A DNA stretch of 40,746 nt from JAFGJQ01 sp964586145. GTDB taxonomy: Bacteria; Planctomycetota; Phycisphaerae; UBA1845. Shown here piece after piece: positions 8,451 to 15,726 of the stretch. The notes under the pieces are model-generated. The model saw only the letters and a list, made by a program, of their open reading frames with translations. It had not been told where the DNA came from and ran no database searches. Location: contig CAZPHH010000043.1 of NCBI GenBank assembly GCA_964586145.1, positions 1 through 40,746 on the forward strand, in the 5' to 3' direction. The stretch's first letter is position 1; each line of letters opens with the position of its first letter. A program made the translations under genes and the position numbers.

Positions 8451-8517
8451 GTGGATTTTCCGGTTGCAATAGTGGGGCGTTGTGTTATGTTTCCCCTAGA
8501 AATCCCTGATAGTGGGG
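8451..8517 (+). promoter_or_regulatory. GTGG boxes upstream of mraZ, possible MraZ autoregulatory sites
   Basis: GTGG occurs at 8451, 8472 and 8512. The last two sit in the near-identical decamers AGTGGGGCGT (8471-8480) and AGTGGGGAGC (8511-8520), exactly 40 bp apart, flanking the candidate -10. MraZ of E. coli and mollicutes binds repeated TGGGN or AAAGTGG boxes on one face of the helix just upstream of its own gene. The spacing here (21 and 40 bp) is near whole helical turns but wider than in the known cases, so the assignment is tentative. Confidence 0.35.
8464..8491 (+). promoter_or_regulatory. Candidate sigma-70 promoter for mraZ and the dcw cluster
   Basis: TTGCAA (8464-8469), a 16-bp spacer, and TATGTT (8486-8491), preceded by TG one base upstream (TGT, 8483-8485), which gives an extended -10. 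Each hexamer matches 4 of 6 consensus positions. It lies 45 bp before the mraZ ATG, in a locally AT-richer stretch, and is the most promoter-like site at the head of the cluster. Not experimentally supported. Confidence 0.4.
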
Positions 8518-8535
8518 AGCAGTCAACAACGACCC

Positions 8536-9003
8536 ATGATTTTCACCTTCGCGTACGAGCGCACCCTCGATGCCAAGAACCGACTCCAAATTCCTGCCCC
8601 CTGGCGAAACGAATGGGAGCAGTCGAAGGAGCGGCCGGTGCTCTACGTCTGCCCGGGCGTACGCGAGAACACGTTGTCATTGTACACCGAGGAGTACTTT
8701 GAACACAGGGCCGGGCAGATTCAGACGGAATACATGGACGCGCCGGAGTCACTGGACTTCGAGCAGGCGTTCTTTGCAGCCGTCCTTCGGCAGGAATTGG
8801 ACGGCCAGGGGCGGATCACCCTCCCCGATGAGTTGCTGCGAATGGTGGACCTCGGCAAGGACGTGGTGCTTGCCGGTGCGAAGGTGCGCATCGATGTCTG
8901 GCGGAAGGCCGACTACGAGTCCTTCCGCGATCGTGACATGCAGAAGCGATGGGATACCTTCCGCCGGTACCTGCGGATGCCGGCCCCGCCGGCAACGGAC
9001 TAG
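8536..9003 (+). CDS. mraZ: Transcriptional regulator MraZ
   Basis: 155 aa, near the usual 145-155. MraZ is a ring-forming DNA-binding protein with two SpoVT/AbrB-like half-domains. Both are visible: LDAKNRLQIPAPWR near the N-terminus and LDGQGRITLPDELL near residue 87. It is normally the first gene of the dcw cluster and represses it. ATG 8536 was chosen because MraZ proteins begin just before the first strand (here MIFTFAYERTLD); an in-frame GTG at 8512 would add eight residues and fall inside a GTGG box. No strong Shine-Dalgarno precedes 8536. It is followed by a 60-bp spacer and then a large palindrome. Confidence 0.92.
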   Translation: MIFTFAYERTLDAKNRLQIPAPWRNEWEQSKERPVLYVCPGVRENTLSLYTEEYFEHRAGQIQTEYMDAPESLDFEQAFFAAVLRQELDGQGRITLPDELLRMVDLGKDVVLAGAKVRIDVWRKADYESFRDRDMQKRWDTFRRYLRMPAPPATD

Positions 9004-9344
9004 CCGGCCGCAGCGAGTGGAAGTTCGTTCGGCGAAGGAATCTGGGGCGAGGTTCGCCGAGCGGTAGGAGCGGCTCGGGCAGGTCGCCCGAAAGTTGGCG
9101 CGGACGGGCGACCTGGCCGCTCCTTGTCCCATGCCGGATGGAGCCGGCGTCCCATCGGGAAGGGTTCCGCCCCGCTCAGGATTTGCGACTGCGTTCCCCG
9201 GCGGACGGAATCGCGGAGGCGCAGTCGGGTTCGTGACGCGGGAAGGGAATTCCACGTCGGGTAGTAACAGTCGTTGTCGGCACAGGGCGAACGGACTCGC
9301 CGGGTCGGCGACGACGCATCAGCCGGGGTACGAGGGCAACGGCG
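9004..9344. other. Non-coding spacer inside the head of the dcw cluster
   Basis: About 340 bp between mraZ and a small ORF. The only clear structure is the palindrome at 9066-9124 (separate entry). Open frames crossing it on either strand lack family motifs or ribosome sites; the long minus-strand frame is a shadow of rsmH. Confidence 0.6.
9066..9124. repeat. Long imperfect palindrome, REP-like
   Basis: AGGAGCGG (9066-9073) pairs with CCGCTCCT (9117-9124), and CAGGTCGCCCG (9080-9090) pairs with CGGGCGACCTG (9105-9115): 19 perfect base pairs, with a 6-nt bulge on the left arm, a 1-nt bulge on the right, and a 14-nt loop. No T-run follows, which argues against a plain intrinsic terminator. The format resembles extragenic palindromes scattered through GC-rich genomes. 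No second copy was seen in this window. Confidence 0.6.
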
Positions 9345-9563
9345 ATGGCGAGCAGACACAATCGCGTGGTCCGGCAACTCCAGCTTGCACTCAGCCGCGG
9401 CGACTGGCCCGTGGACGCGGAGGTTTCGGCCGTTCTGCCGGAACTGAAGCGCCGCGTGCAGCGCCTGCAAAGCCTGGGACGCGAGTTTGAGTCGGTCCGT
9501 CTCTCGCAAGACGTGATTCGCACAAGCCAGTCGGAACCCGCGCTGAGCGCGGGGTGCGCCTGA
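9345..9563 (+). CDS. Small hypothetical protein within dcw
   Basis: 72 aa, not recognised. It lies between mraZ and rsmH, in the same frame as rsmH and 60 bp before it. In favour of a real gene: codon third positions are strongly G/C as in the neighbours, and the product is predicted largely helical, with an amphipathic stretch VLPELKRRVQRLQSLGREFESV. Against: no strong Shine-Dalgarno and no known family. It occupies a place where small FtsL-like or unknown proteins can occur, but it has no transmembrane segment, so it is not FtsL. Confidence 0.45.
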   Translation: MASRHNRVVRQLQLALSRGDWPVDAEVSAVLPELKRRVQRLQSLGREFESVRLSQDVIRTSQSEPALSAGCA

Positions 9564-9623
9564 GTCATCACGGATGATGACGGGCCCCCCCTGCTTGTAC
9601 AAACAAGCACTCGGGCGAAGGCC

Positions 9624-10553
9624 GTGAGCGATGCGCCGGCGGAACACATTCCGGTTCTGACCGACTCCGTGTTGACCTACCTGCGTGTCGCCCCGGGTGA
9701 CGTGGTGCTGGACGCCACGGTCGGGTTGGGCGGACACGCCTCCCGACTGGGTGAGGCGGCGGGGGAAACCGGGTTGCTGATCGGTGTGGATGCCGATGCG
9801 GACAACCTGGCAATCGCAGATCGTCAATTGCAGGCCTGCCCCGCCACCGTCCGGCTCTTTCACGCCAATTTCGCCCGAGTCGATGAGGTGCTGAACGAAG
9901 CGAGCGTCGAGGGTGTGGACGTCGCCCTGGCAGACCTGGGCGTCAGCTCCAACCAGCTCGAGGACGCCGCGCGTGGCTTCTCGTTTGCGGCGGGAGGCCC
10001 CCTGGACATGCGACTCGATCGAACGCGGGGGCGGACGGCCGCCGATCTGGTCAACGCCCTGCGGGAAGAGGAGCTGTCCGACCTGATCTACTTCAACTCG
10101 CAGGAGCGGTTCAGTCGCAGGATTGCCCGCCGCATCTGTGAGGCCCGCCGCAACAAGCGAATTACCACGACGGACGAGCTGGCCCGACTGGTGACCGACG
10201 CCCTGGGTGTGGATGCGGACGCCCGGGCATCGAAGATCCACCCGGCCACCCGCACCTTCATGGCGCTGCGGATCGCCGTGAATGACGAGTTGAACGCGCT
10301 GCGGACCTTCCTGGAGAAGGCCGCCGGCGTCCTGAAGCCCGGAGGACGGATCGCGGTGATCGCGTTTCACAGCCTGGAGGACGGAATCGTGAAACGGGAC
10401 TTCGCCGCCCGCAAGCAAGCCGGCCGGTACCGGATCCTGACGAAGCGGCCGGTCATCGCGGAGCCGGCCGAACGGGAGGCGAATCCGCGGTCTCGCAGCG
10501 CGAAGCTCCGGGCAGCCGAGCGGACGGACGCCGCGCGGGAGAGCCACGCATAA
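9624..10553 (+). CDS. rsmH: 16S rRNA (cytosine1402-N4)-methyltransferase RsmH
   Basis: 309 aa, normal length (also called MraW). It methylates N4 of C1402 in the decoding centre of 16S rRNA using SAM. Diagnostic segments are all present: EHIPVLTDSVL at the N-terminus, the SAM-binding DATVGLGGHA, DLGVSSNQLEDAARGFSF, GPLDMRLD, the helical insertion, HPATRTFMALRIAVNDEL, and FHSLEDGIVKRDF near the C-terminus. GTG 9624 has GAAGG a few bases upstream. It occupies the canonical second position of dcw. The next gene begins about 160 bp downstream. Confidence 0.96.
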   Translation: MSDAPAEHIPVLTDSVLTYLRVAPGDVVLDATVGLGGHASRLGEAAGETGLLIGVDADADNLAIADRQLQACPATVRLFHANFARVDEVLNEASVEGVDVALADLGVSSNQLEDAARGFSFAAGGPLDMRLDRTRGRTAADLVNALREEELSDLIYFNSQERFSRRIARRICEARRNKRITTTDELARLVTDALGVDADARASKIHPATRTFMALRIAVNDELNALRTFLEKAAGVLKPGGRIAVIAFHSLEDGIVKRDFAARKQAGRYRILTKRPVIAEPAEREANPRSRSAKLRAAERTDAARESHA

Positions 10554-10711
10554 TGTCACCCGGCCACACAGACGACGGGGTCCTCGAGGGCCTCCGAATC
10601 GTCGGCGAGGCCGGGTTGGGATAGCACAACTCGAATCCCAGGGTCCCGGCCCCCAGAGCCGGACCGCGGGTGTCCGGCGCACCGGCGCCCGAGTTGCTCA
10701 AGGAGCACGTG

Positions 10712-11722
10712 ATGGCACGCGAAACGAAGATCGGGCTGCTGGTGGGCATGGGGTTCATCGTCTGCTTCGCCATCATCCTGTCGAAGCGCGGGGGGGATCA
10801 CCCGTCCAGCCCCCGCCGCGCATACCCCACACTCTCCACAGCATCTCAAACGCCGTCGACCCCGGGGACTGCCGAACAGCGGGCCCGGGACTTCGGCCGG
10901 AACCCGCGATCGGACTCGAATCCCAACGCCGCCACGCCGCGGCCCGAACCTACGGTTGCCGAGCCCCCGGTCGTTACCCCACCTGCGCCGACGGGGCCGG
11001 CCCTTGCCACCCACGACACCCAGCCGCCCCCCACCGAGCTCGACCGATCGCTGGCCAACCTGCTGGCAGGCATGCAGGCCGAGGCGGACGAGTTGATCGT
11101 GCCGCAGACCGAGCCCGCACCAATGCTGAAAAGCCCGGTTGAACGGAACCGCGTGACGGAAGAGAACCACACCCTGGCCGCCATCCCGCCGGTGGCCCAT
11201 TCCGAGGGCGCGCCGCTGCCCGACGGGGGAGCGCTGCCCCCGCCCGCTCGCACCCGGCCCTACGTGGTTGAAAAGGGAGACACACTCACCCGAATCGCCC
11301 AGAAGTGCTACGGAACGAGCAGCAAGGACATCGTGGATGCCATTTTCGAGGCAAACCGCAAAACCCTGCCCGGACCGGACCGACTCGTAATCGGTCAGAC
11401 GCTCCAGTTGCCGGAGCGCATCGGAAACATGGCAGCCGGGGACAAGCCACGAAACCCCCCGGCTGAGGCGCAAGACCGCGCGCCCGAGAAGGCGCCCGCG
11501 GCCAAACCCCGGCAGGACAACCTCCGGAAACTGGAACCGCCGGGAAAGTCGAAGGGCTACCGCTGGTACGAGGTTCGCAAGGGCGATCGGTACGAATCCA
11601 TCGCAAAAAGAGAATTGGGGGATGCCCGACGCTGGAAAGAAGTGTATGAATTGAATAAGAAGGTATTCCCGAAAGCGTCGGACATCCGGTGGGGTGTTCG
11701 CATCAAGCTTCCGGAGAAGTAG
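10712..11722 (+). CDS. Membrane-anchored protein with two LysM-type domains
   Basis: 336 aa. One transmembrane helix at about residues 7-23 (IGLLVGMGFIVCFAIIL) is followed by a Pro/Ala/Thr-rich linker of about 150 residues. A classical LysM domain (YVVEKGDTLTRIAQKCYG, about 184-234) and a divergent second copy (YEVRKGDRYESIAKRELG, about 285-335) complete the protein. LysM binds N-acetylglucosamine chains, so the expected topology is N-terminus in the cytoplasm and LysM domains in the periplasm touching peptidoglycan. ATG 10712 was chosen because AAGGAG (10700-10705) lies 6 nt upstream; an in-frame GTG at 10670 would precede the helix by an unneeded extension. It sits between rsmH and ftsL, where no LysM gene is found in the classical cluster. 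A septal peptidoglycan role is inferred from position. Confidence 0.9.
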   Translation: MARETKIGLLVGMGFIVCFAIILSKRGGDHPSSPRRAYPTLSTASQTPSTPGTAEQRARDFGRNPRSDSNPNAATPRPEPTVAEPPVVTPPAPTGPALATHDTQPPPTELDRSLANLLAGMQAEADELIVPQTEPAPMLKSPVERNRVTEENHTLAAIPPVAHSEGAPLPDGGALPPPARTRPYVVEKGDTLTRIAQKCYGTSSKDIVDAIFEANRKTLPGPDRLVIGQTLQLPERIGNMAAGDKPRNPPAEAQDRAPEKAPAAKPRQDNLRKLEPPGKSKGYRWYEVRKGDRYESIAKRELGDARRWKEVYELNKKVFPKASDIRWGVRIKLPEK

Positions 11723-11759
11723 GTCTGGATTCCGACACCGTCTGGGAAGGTCTGCTCGT

Positions 11760-12044
11760 ATGACGGTTTGCCGCGCCGCCGCCCTGTTGGTTACGTTTGC
11801 CACGATTGCCGTCGGCGTGGTGTTCCTGCGCGGCGAACAGACGCGAACCGCCGCCCGCATTCACCAGCTCCAGGTTGCCAAGGACCGCCTTCGGCAACAG
11901 TCGTGGGACCTTGAAATGGAAATCGCCAGGCTGAAAACGCCGGATCTGATTCGCGAACGCGTCGAACGGTGGCAACTGAACGTGCTGGCGCCCAGCCCCG
12001 GTCCCGGTTGGCGCGCGGAAACCGGCATGGCCGACGCACGCTGA
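11760..12044 (+). CDS. ftsL: FtsL/DivIC-like cell division protein
   Basis: 94 aa. A short cytoplasmic tail, one transmembrane helix (about residues 5-23), then a predicted coiled coil (about 30-60, IHQLQVAKDRLRQQSWDLEM) and a small C-terminal part. This is the architecture of FtsL, which pairs with FtsB/DivIC and FtsQ to activate FtsW/FtsI at the septum. FtsL sequences diverge rapidly, so the call depends mainly on topology and on position directly before ftsI. ATG 11760 has GGAAGG about 9 nt upstream and lies 37 bp after the LysM gene. Confidence 0.75.
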   Translation: MTVCRAAALLVTFATIAVGVVFLRGEQTRTAARIHQLQVAKDRLRQQSWDLEMEIARLKTPDLIRERVERWQLNVLAPSPGPGWRAETGMADAR

Positions 12045-12113
12045 CCGCCCCGATGTCCGTAAACCGGCCCGTTCCTTTCCGCCGAGCATCCAACGCGGGG
12101 AGACAGGAAGTGC

Positions 12114-13886
12114 ATGGAACCGCCCTCTTGTGACCTTGAGCGACGGCAGCGATTCCGTGGCGGTCTCGTTCTCGGCTGCGTGCTGCTGGTCTTTCTGGGG
12201 TTGGCGTATCGAGTGGCGTACGTCAGCACCGTCTTGGCGCCGGACCTGACCCGGCTCGCCGACGATCAGCAACGAGGACATCAGACGATCCCCGCGCGCC
12301 GGGGCCTGGTCTTTGACTCGCGGGGACGCATCGTCGCCGGCAGCAAGCCGGTCTACAGCGTCTGCGGCGACCCGGTCCTGATCCACGCCGCCCTGGAGGA
12401 ATCCGGCCAGACGCTGCCCGATCTGGCCCGGCAGCTCGCCACGATCCTCCGCATGGACGCAGGATTCATCGAAGATCGAATTCGGACCCACGCCAACCGC
12501 CGCTTCTGCTGGTTCAAACGTCGCGTTCCGGACGTGGAGGCGGATGCCATCCGCGATGCCGCCCTCCCCGGTGTGGGACTGCGGCAGGAAATGAGCCGAA
12601 CGTATCCCATGGGCTCACGGATGGCCCACGTGATCGGGCTGGTGGGCGTAGACGGCGACGGGCTCGAGGGAATCGAACAATCGTTTGACGCGCACCTGCG
12701 CGGCCGACCCGGACGCGCCGTGGCCTTCTACGACGCCCGCCGCCGTCCGATTGCCGGAGTGCGGGAGGGAAGCGAGCCGCCGATCGACGGCGGCCACGTC
12801 GTGCTCACCCTGGATGCCGTCATCCAGGAGGCGGCGGAGGACCAGCTCGCCCACCAGATCCGGCAACACAACGCCGAAAGCGGCGTCGCCCTGGTCATGG
12901 ACCCGCGGACCGGCGACATCCTCGCCATGGCCTGCTGGCCGACGTACGACCCGAACGATCCCTCCTCCAGCTCCCCCGAGACCCGCCGCAACCGCATCAT
13001 CACCGATCCGATCGAGCCGGGCAGCACGTTCAAGCCGTTCGTGGCCGCCAGCGCCCTGAAACTCGGCGTCATCAACCGGACCGAGATCATCAACTGCGGC
13101 AACGGCACCATGACCGTCAACGGACGCGTGCTGACCGACACGCATCCGTCCGGCCCGTGTACCCTCATGGACATCATCGTGCATAGCAGCAACATCGGCA
13201 TGGGGCAACTGGGCCTGCGCCTGGGCAACGAGCGGCTCGTCGAAATCGTATCCGCATTCGGGTTCGGGCGGCCGACCGGGATCGAAATCGCGGGGGAGGC
13301 GCCCGGCTCCATCCCGTCGCCGGCCACCTGGTCGCGTCTGACGTCCACCTCCGTCCCGATGGGGTACGAAATCGCCGTGACGCCCCTGCAACTGGCCACG
13401 GGGTACTGTGCTCTTGTGAACGGCGGTCTCTTGCTCAAGCCGCGGCTGGTCAGGGCCGTCCTGGATCCCGGCGGCGAGGTAATCGAATCCTACGACAAGC
13501 CGGTGGTGGTCCAGCGCGTGCTTCCGGAGGACATCGCCCGGTACATGCAGGAAACCGTGCTGGTGGCCGTTGTGAAGCGCGGCGGGACAGACGGACGCCG
13601 TGACAAGCTTGACATGTACGAGTACCAGATGCTCGGCAAGACCGGCACCTCCAAACTGGCCTATCGAAACCGGCCCGGGTATGAATCGGGGGCGTATCTC
13701 AGTTCATTTGTCGGCGCCGCGCCCGCCGAAGAGCCGCGGGCGGTCGCGCTGGTGATGATCCGCCGGCCCAAGGGTTCCGGGTACTATGGTCGCATCGTGG
13801 CGGCGCCGGCCGTCAAGGAGATTCTCTTTTCGACCTTGTCGTACCTGGGGGTCCCGGGGCGCGGAACGATTCAAGCGGGGCTTTGA
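12114..13886 (+). CDS. ftsI: Peptidoglycan D,D-transpeptidase FtsI (class B penicillin-binding protein)
   Basis: 590 aa, typical for FtsI/PBP3. It has an N-terminal transmembrane helix (about residues 16-38), a pedestal domain starting near ARRGLVFDSRGRIVA, and the transpeptidase domain from about 230. All three active-site motifs are present: STFK with nucleophile Ser304, SSN at 358-360, and KTGTS at 509-513. No PASTA domains. It crosslinks septal peptidoglycan together with FtsW, encoded downstream. The gene starts 69 bp after ftsL and is followed by an unusually long 310-bp gap before murE. Confidence 0.95.
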   Translation: MEPPSCDLERRQRFRGGLVLGCVLLVFLGLAYRVAYVSTVLAPDLTRLADDQQRGHQTIPARRGLVFDSRGRIVAGSKPVYSVCGDPVLIHAALEESGQTLPDLARQLATILRMDAGFIEDRIRTHANRRFCWFKRRVPDVEADAIRDAALPGVGLRQEMSRTYPMGSRMAHVIGLVGVDGDGLEGIEQSFDAHLRGRPGRAVAFYDARRRPIAGVREGSEPPIDGGHVVLTLDAVIQEAAEDQLAHQIRQHNAESGVALVMDPRTGDILAMACWPTYDPNDPSSSSPETRRNRIITDPIEPGSTFKPFVAASALKLGVINRTEIINCGNGTMTVNGRVLTDTHPSGPCTLMDIIVHSSNIGMGQLGLRLGNERLVEIVSAFGFGRPTGIEIAGEAPGSIPSPATWSRLTSTSVPMGYEIAVTPLQLATGYCALVNGGLLLKPRLVRAVLDPGGEVIESYDKPVVVQRVLPEDIARYMQETVLVAVVKRGGTDGRRDKLDMYEYQMLGKTGTSKLAYRNRPGYESGAYLSSFVGAAPAEEPRAVALVMIRRPKGSGYYGRIVAAPAVKEILFSTLSYLGVPGRGTIQAGL

Positions 13887-14196
13887 ACCTCGTCCGTCCC
13901 CGGACAACGACAACGGGATCCGCCCGCGCCGACGGCAAGCAGACGGCCGGCCGCGGGCCGATCGGGGCGGGGCTGCACCACGCGACGGATTTCCGCCGAT
14001 CTGATGGGTGGGAGAGGCGGGAAGTCGCTACCAGTGCCACTGCGTCCGAGCAGTGGACGGCCCGTGGGGTTCTGCCCCATCGCGAACGGCTGATGTGCCG
14101 ACGCCGTCTCGGCCTCCCGCAGAATAGGGCGAAGTCAGCGGCCCGAGGGGATGACACCGGCGTCGTCTGAAGTAAGATGCGAAGGGACACTCCCGA
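13887..14196. other. Gene-free gap between ftsI and murE
   Basis: 310 bp in a cluster whose other gaps are mostly short. It holds no convincing ORF: the longest plus frame, starting inside the ftsI stop region, has no family motif and a low-complexity R/G-rich product. A small perfect hairpin, CCACTGC-gtccga-GCAGTGG (14037-14056), is the only structure noted. No clear promoter was identified, although a separate start for the mur genes here is possible. Confidence 0.5.
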
Positions 14197-15726
14197 ATGG
14201 GGCAAGGACGGAAGAACGTGACGAACTGGACGCTTGCGAATCTGCTGGCGAAGGCCGACATCACACCGCAGACCCCTCTGCCGGCAGACGCAGACGTGCC
14301 GGTCACGTCGCTTAGCGTGGACTCCCGAACGGTGCAGGCGGGCGCCTGCTTCATCGCCATCCCCGGGACGGCGGTGGACGGCCATCGTTTCATCGATGCG
14401 GCGGTCGCGGCCGGGGCCCGCTCCATCCTTGCCGAACGGGAGGTTGAGCTGCCCCACGGTGTAACGGCGGTCCGCGTGCCGGACGCGCGCCGGGCCGCGG
14501 CCCGGATGGCGGCCGCCTTCTTCCGCATCAATGACGTTCAGAACGGTCGCCGGCTCCGGCTGGTCGGCATCACCGGCACAAACGGCAAGAGCACAACCGC
14601 GTACCTCATCCGTTCCATCCTGGAGGCGGACGGGCACCGGACCGCCCTCTTGGGCACCATTCGCTACGACCTGATCGACAAGACGGTGGAATCATCGCTA
14701 ACGACGCCGGGACCGGTTGAGCTGTGCTCGCACCTCGCCCACGCCATGTCGGCCGGCGCGTCCTATGCCGTGCTGGAGACATCCAGCCACGCCCTGGCCC
14801 AGCTCCGGTGCGAAGGGCTGAGCTTTGACGTCGGCGTTTTCACGAACCTGTCGGGCGATCATCTGGACTACCACCAGACCGTGGATGAGTACCTTTGTGC
14901 CAAGAAACGGCTCTTTGACGGATTGGGACCGGCCGCCTTCGCGGCGGTCAACGGTGAAGACGGCGCGTCCGATCGCATAGTGGCGGACTGCCGGGCGGGC
15001 ATCCTCCGCTACGGCATCGAAGGCCCGGCCCTGAACATTCGGGCCGACATTCACCGCAGCGACTGGCGGGGAAGTGTCTTCGACATCGTCGCCGAAGGGC
15101 ACGCGCTGACCCGCGTGTCGCTCCCTCAGTTGGGCCGGCACAACGTCATGAATTCGCTGGCGGCGGCGGCCGCGGCTCGCTCGCTGGGCATTCGCCCGGA
15201 TGGGATCCGCCGGGGCCTGGAGGCGGTGACCACGGTGGAAGGCCGGCTGCAGCGGGTCAGTCCGGCCGACTGCCCGTTTGCCGTCATCGTGGACTACGCC
15301 CACACCGACCACGCATTGCAAAACGCGCTGCGGGCCGTCCGACCGCTCACGCCCGGACGGGTGCTGTGCGTGTTCGGCTGCGGCGGCGATCGGGACCGGA
15401 CCAAACGCCCGCGCATGGCCCGGGCCGTGGCCCAGGCAGCCGACGTGGCGTTTGTGACCAGCGACAACCCGCGGACCGAAGACCCGCTGGCCATCATCCA
15501 CGAAGTGCTGCCCGGCTTCACCGGTCCGCACCGCTGTCAGGTGGAGGTGGACCCGGACCGGGCGACGGCCATCCGGAAAGCCGTTGAGGCGGCCCGGCCG
15601 GGCGACACCGTGCTGATCGCGGGCAAAGGACACGAGAACTACCAGATCATCGGCATGCAACGGATGCACTTTGGCGATGCGGAAGTGGCACACACCTGCC
15701 TGCGCCGCCTGGAGGTGACGTCGTGA
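14197..15726 (+). CDS. murE: UDP-N-acetylmuramoyl-tripeptide synthetase MurE, probably meso-diaminopimelate-adding
   Basis: 509 aa, normal. MurE adds the third stem amino acid to UDP-MurNAc-L-Ala-D-Glu in the cytoplasm. The N-terminal domain has SVDSRTVQAGACFIAIPG, the ATP loop is GTNGKST (about 127-133), followed by TTPGPVEL, LETSSHAL, DHLDYHQTVDEY and DYAHTDHAL. The specificity loop reads DNPR (423-426), the motif linked to meso-diaminopimelate; lysine-type enzymes usually carry a different loop. ATG 14197 has AGGGA about 9 nt upstream; GTG 14218 is an alternative that removes seven residues. The stop overlaps the murF start in GTGA. Confidence 0.96.
   Translation: MGQGRKNVTNWTLANLLAKADITPQTPLPADADVPVTSLSVDSRTVQAGACFIAIPGTAVDGHRFIDAAVAAGARSILAEREVELPHGVTAVRVPDARRAAARMAAAFFRINDVQNGRRLRLVGITGTNGKSTTAYLIRSILEADGHRTALLGTIRYDLIDKTVESSLTTPGPVELCSHLAHAMSAGASYAVLETSSHALAQLRCEGLSFDVGVFTNLSGDHLDYHQTVDEYLCAKKRLFDGLGPAAFAAVNGEDGASDRIVADCRAGILRYGIEGPALNIRADIHRSDWRGSVFDIVAEGHALTRVSLPQLGRHNVMNSLAAAAAARSLGIRPDGIRRGLEAVTTVEGRLQRVSPADCPFAVIVDYAHTDHALQNALRAVRPLTPGRVLCVFGCGGDRDRTKRPRMARAVAQAADVAFVTSDNPRTEDPLAIIHEVLPGFTGPHRCQVEVDPDRATAIRKAVEAARPGDTVLIAGKGHENYQIIGMQRMHFGDAEVAHTCLRRLEVTS

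Noticed and set aside
9000..10682. 560-codon open frame on the minus strand across rsmH
   Set aside because: Shadow of rsmH in GC-rich DNA; no family motifs, and rsmH on the plus strand is certain.
13883..14170. 95-codon ORF overlapping the ftsI stop
   Set aside because: Low-complexity product, no Shine-Dalgarno, no family; kept as a gap instead.
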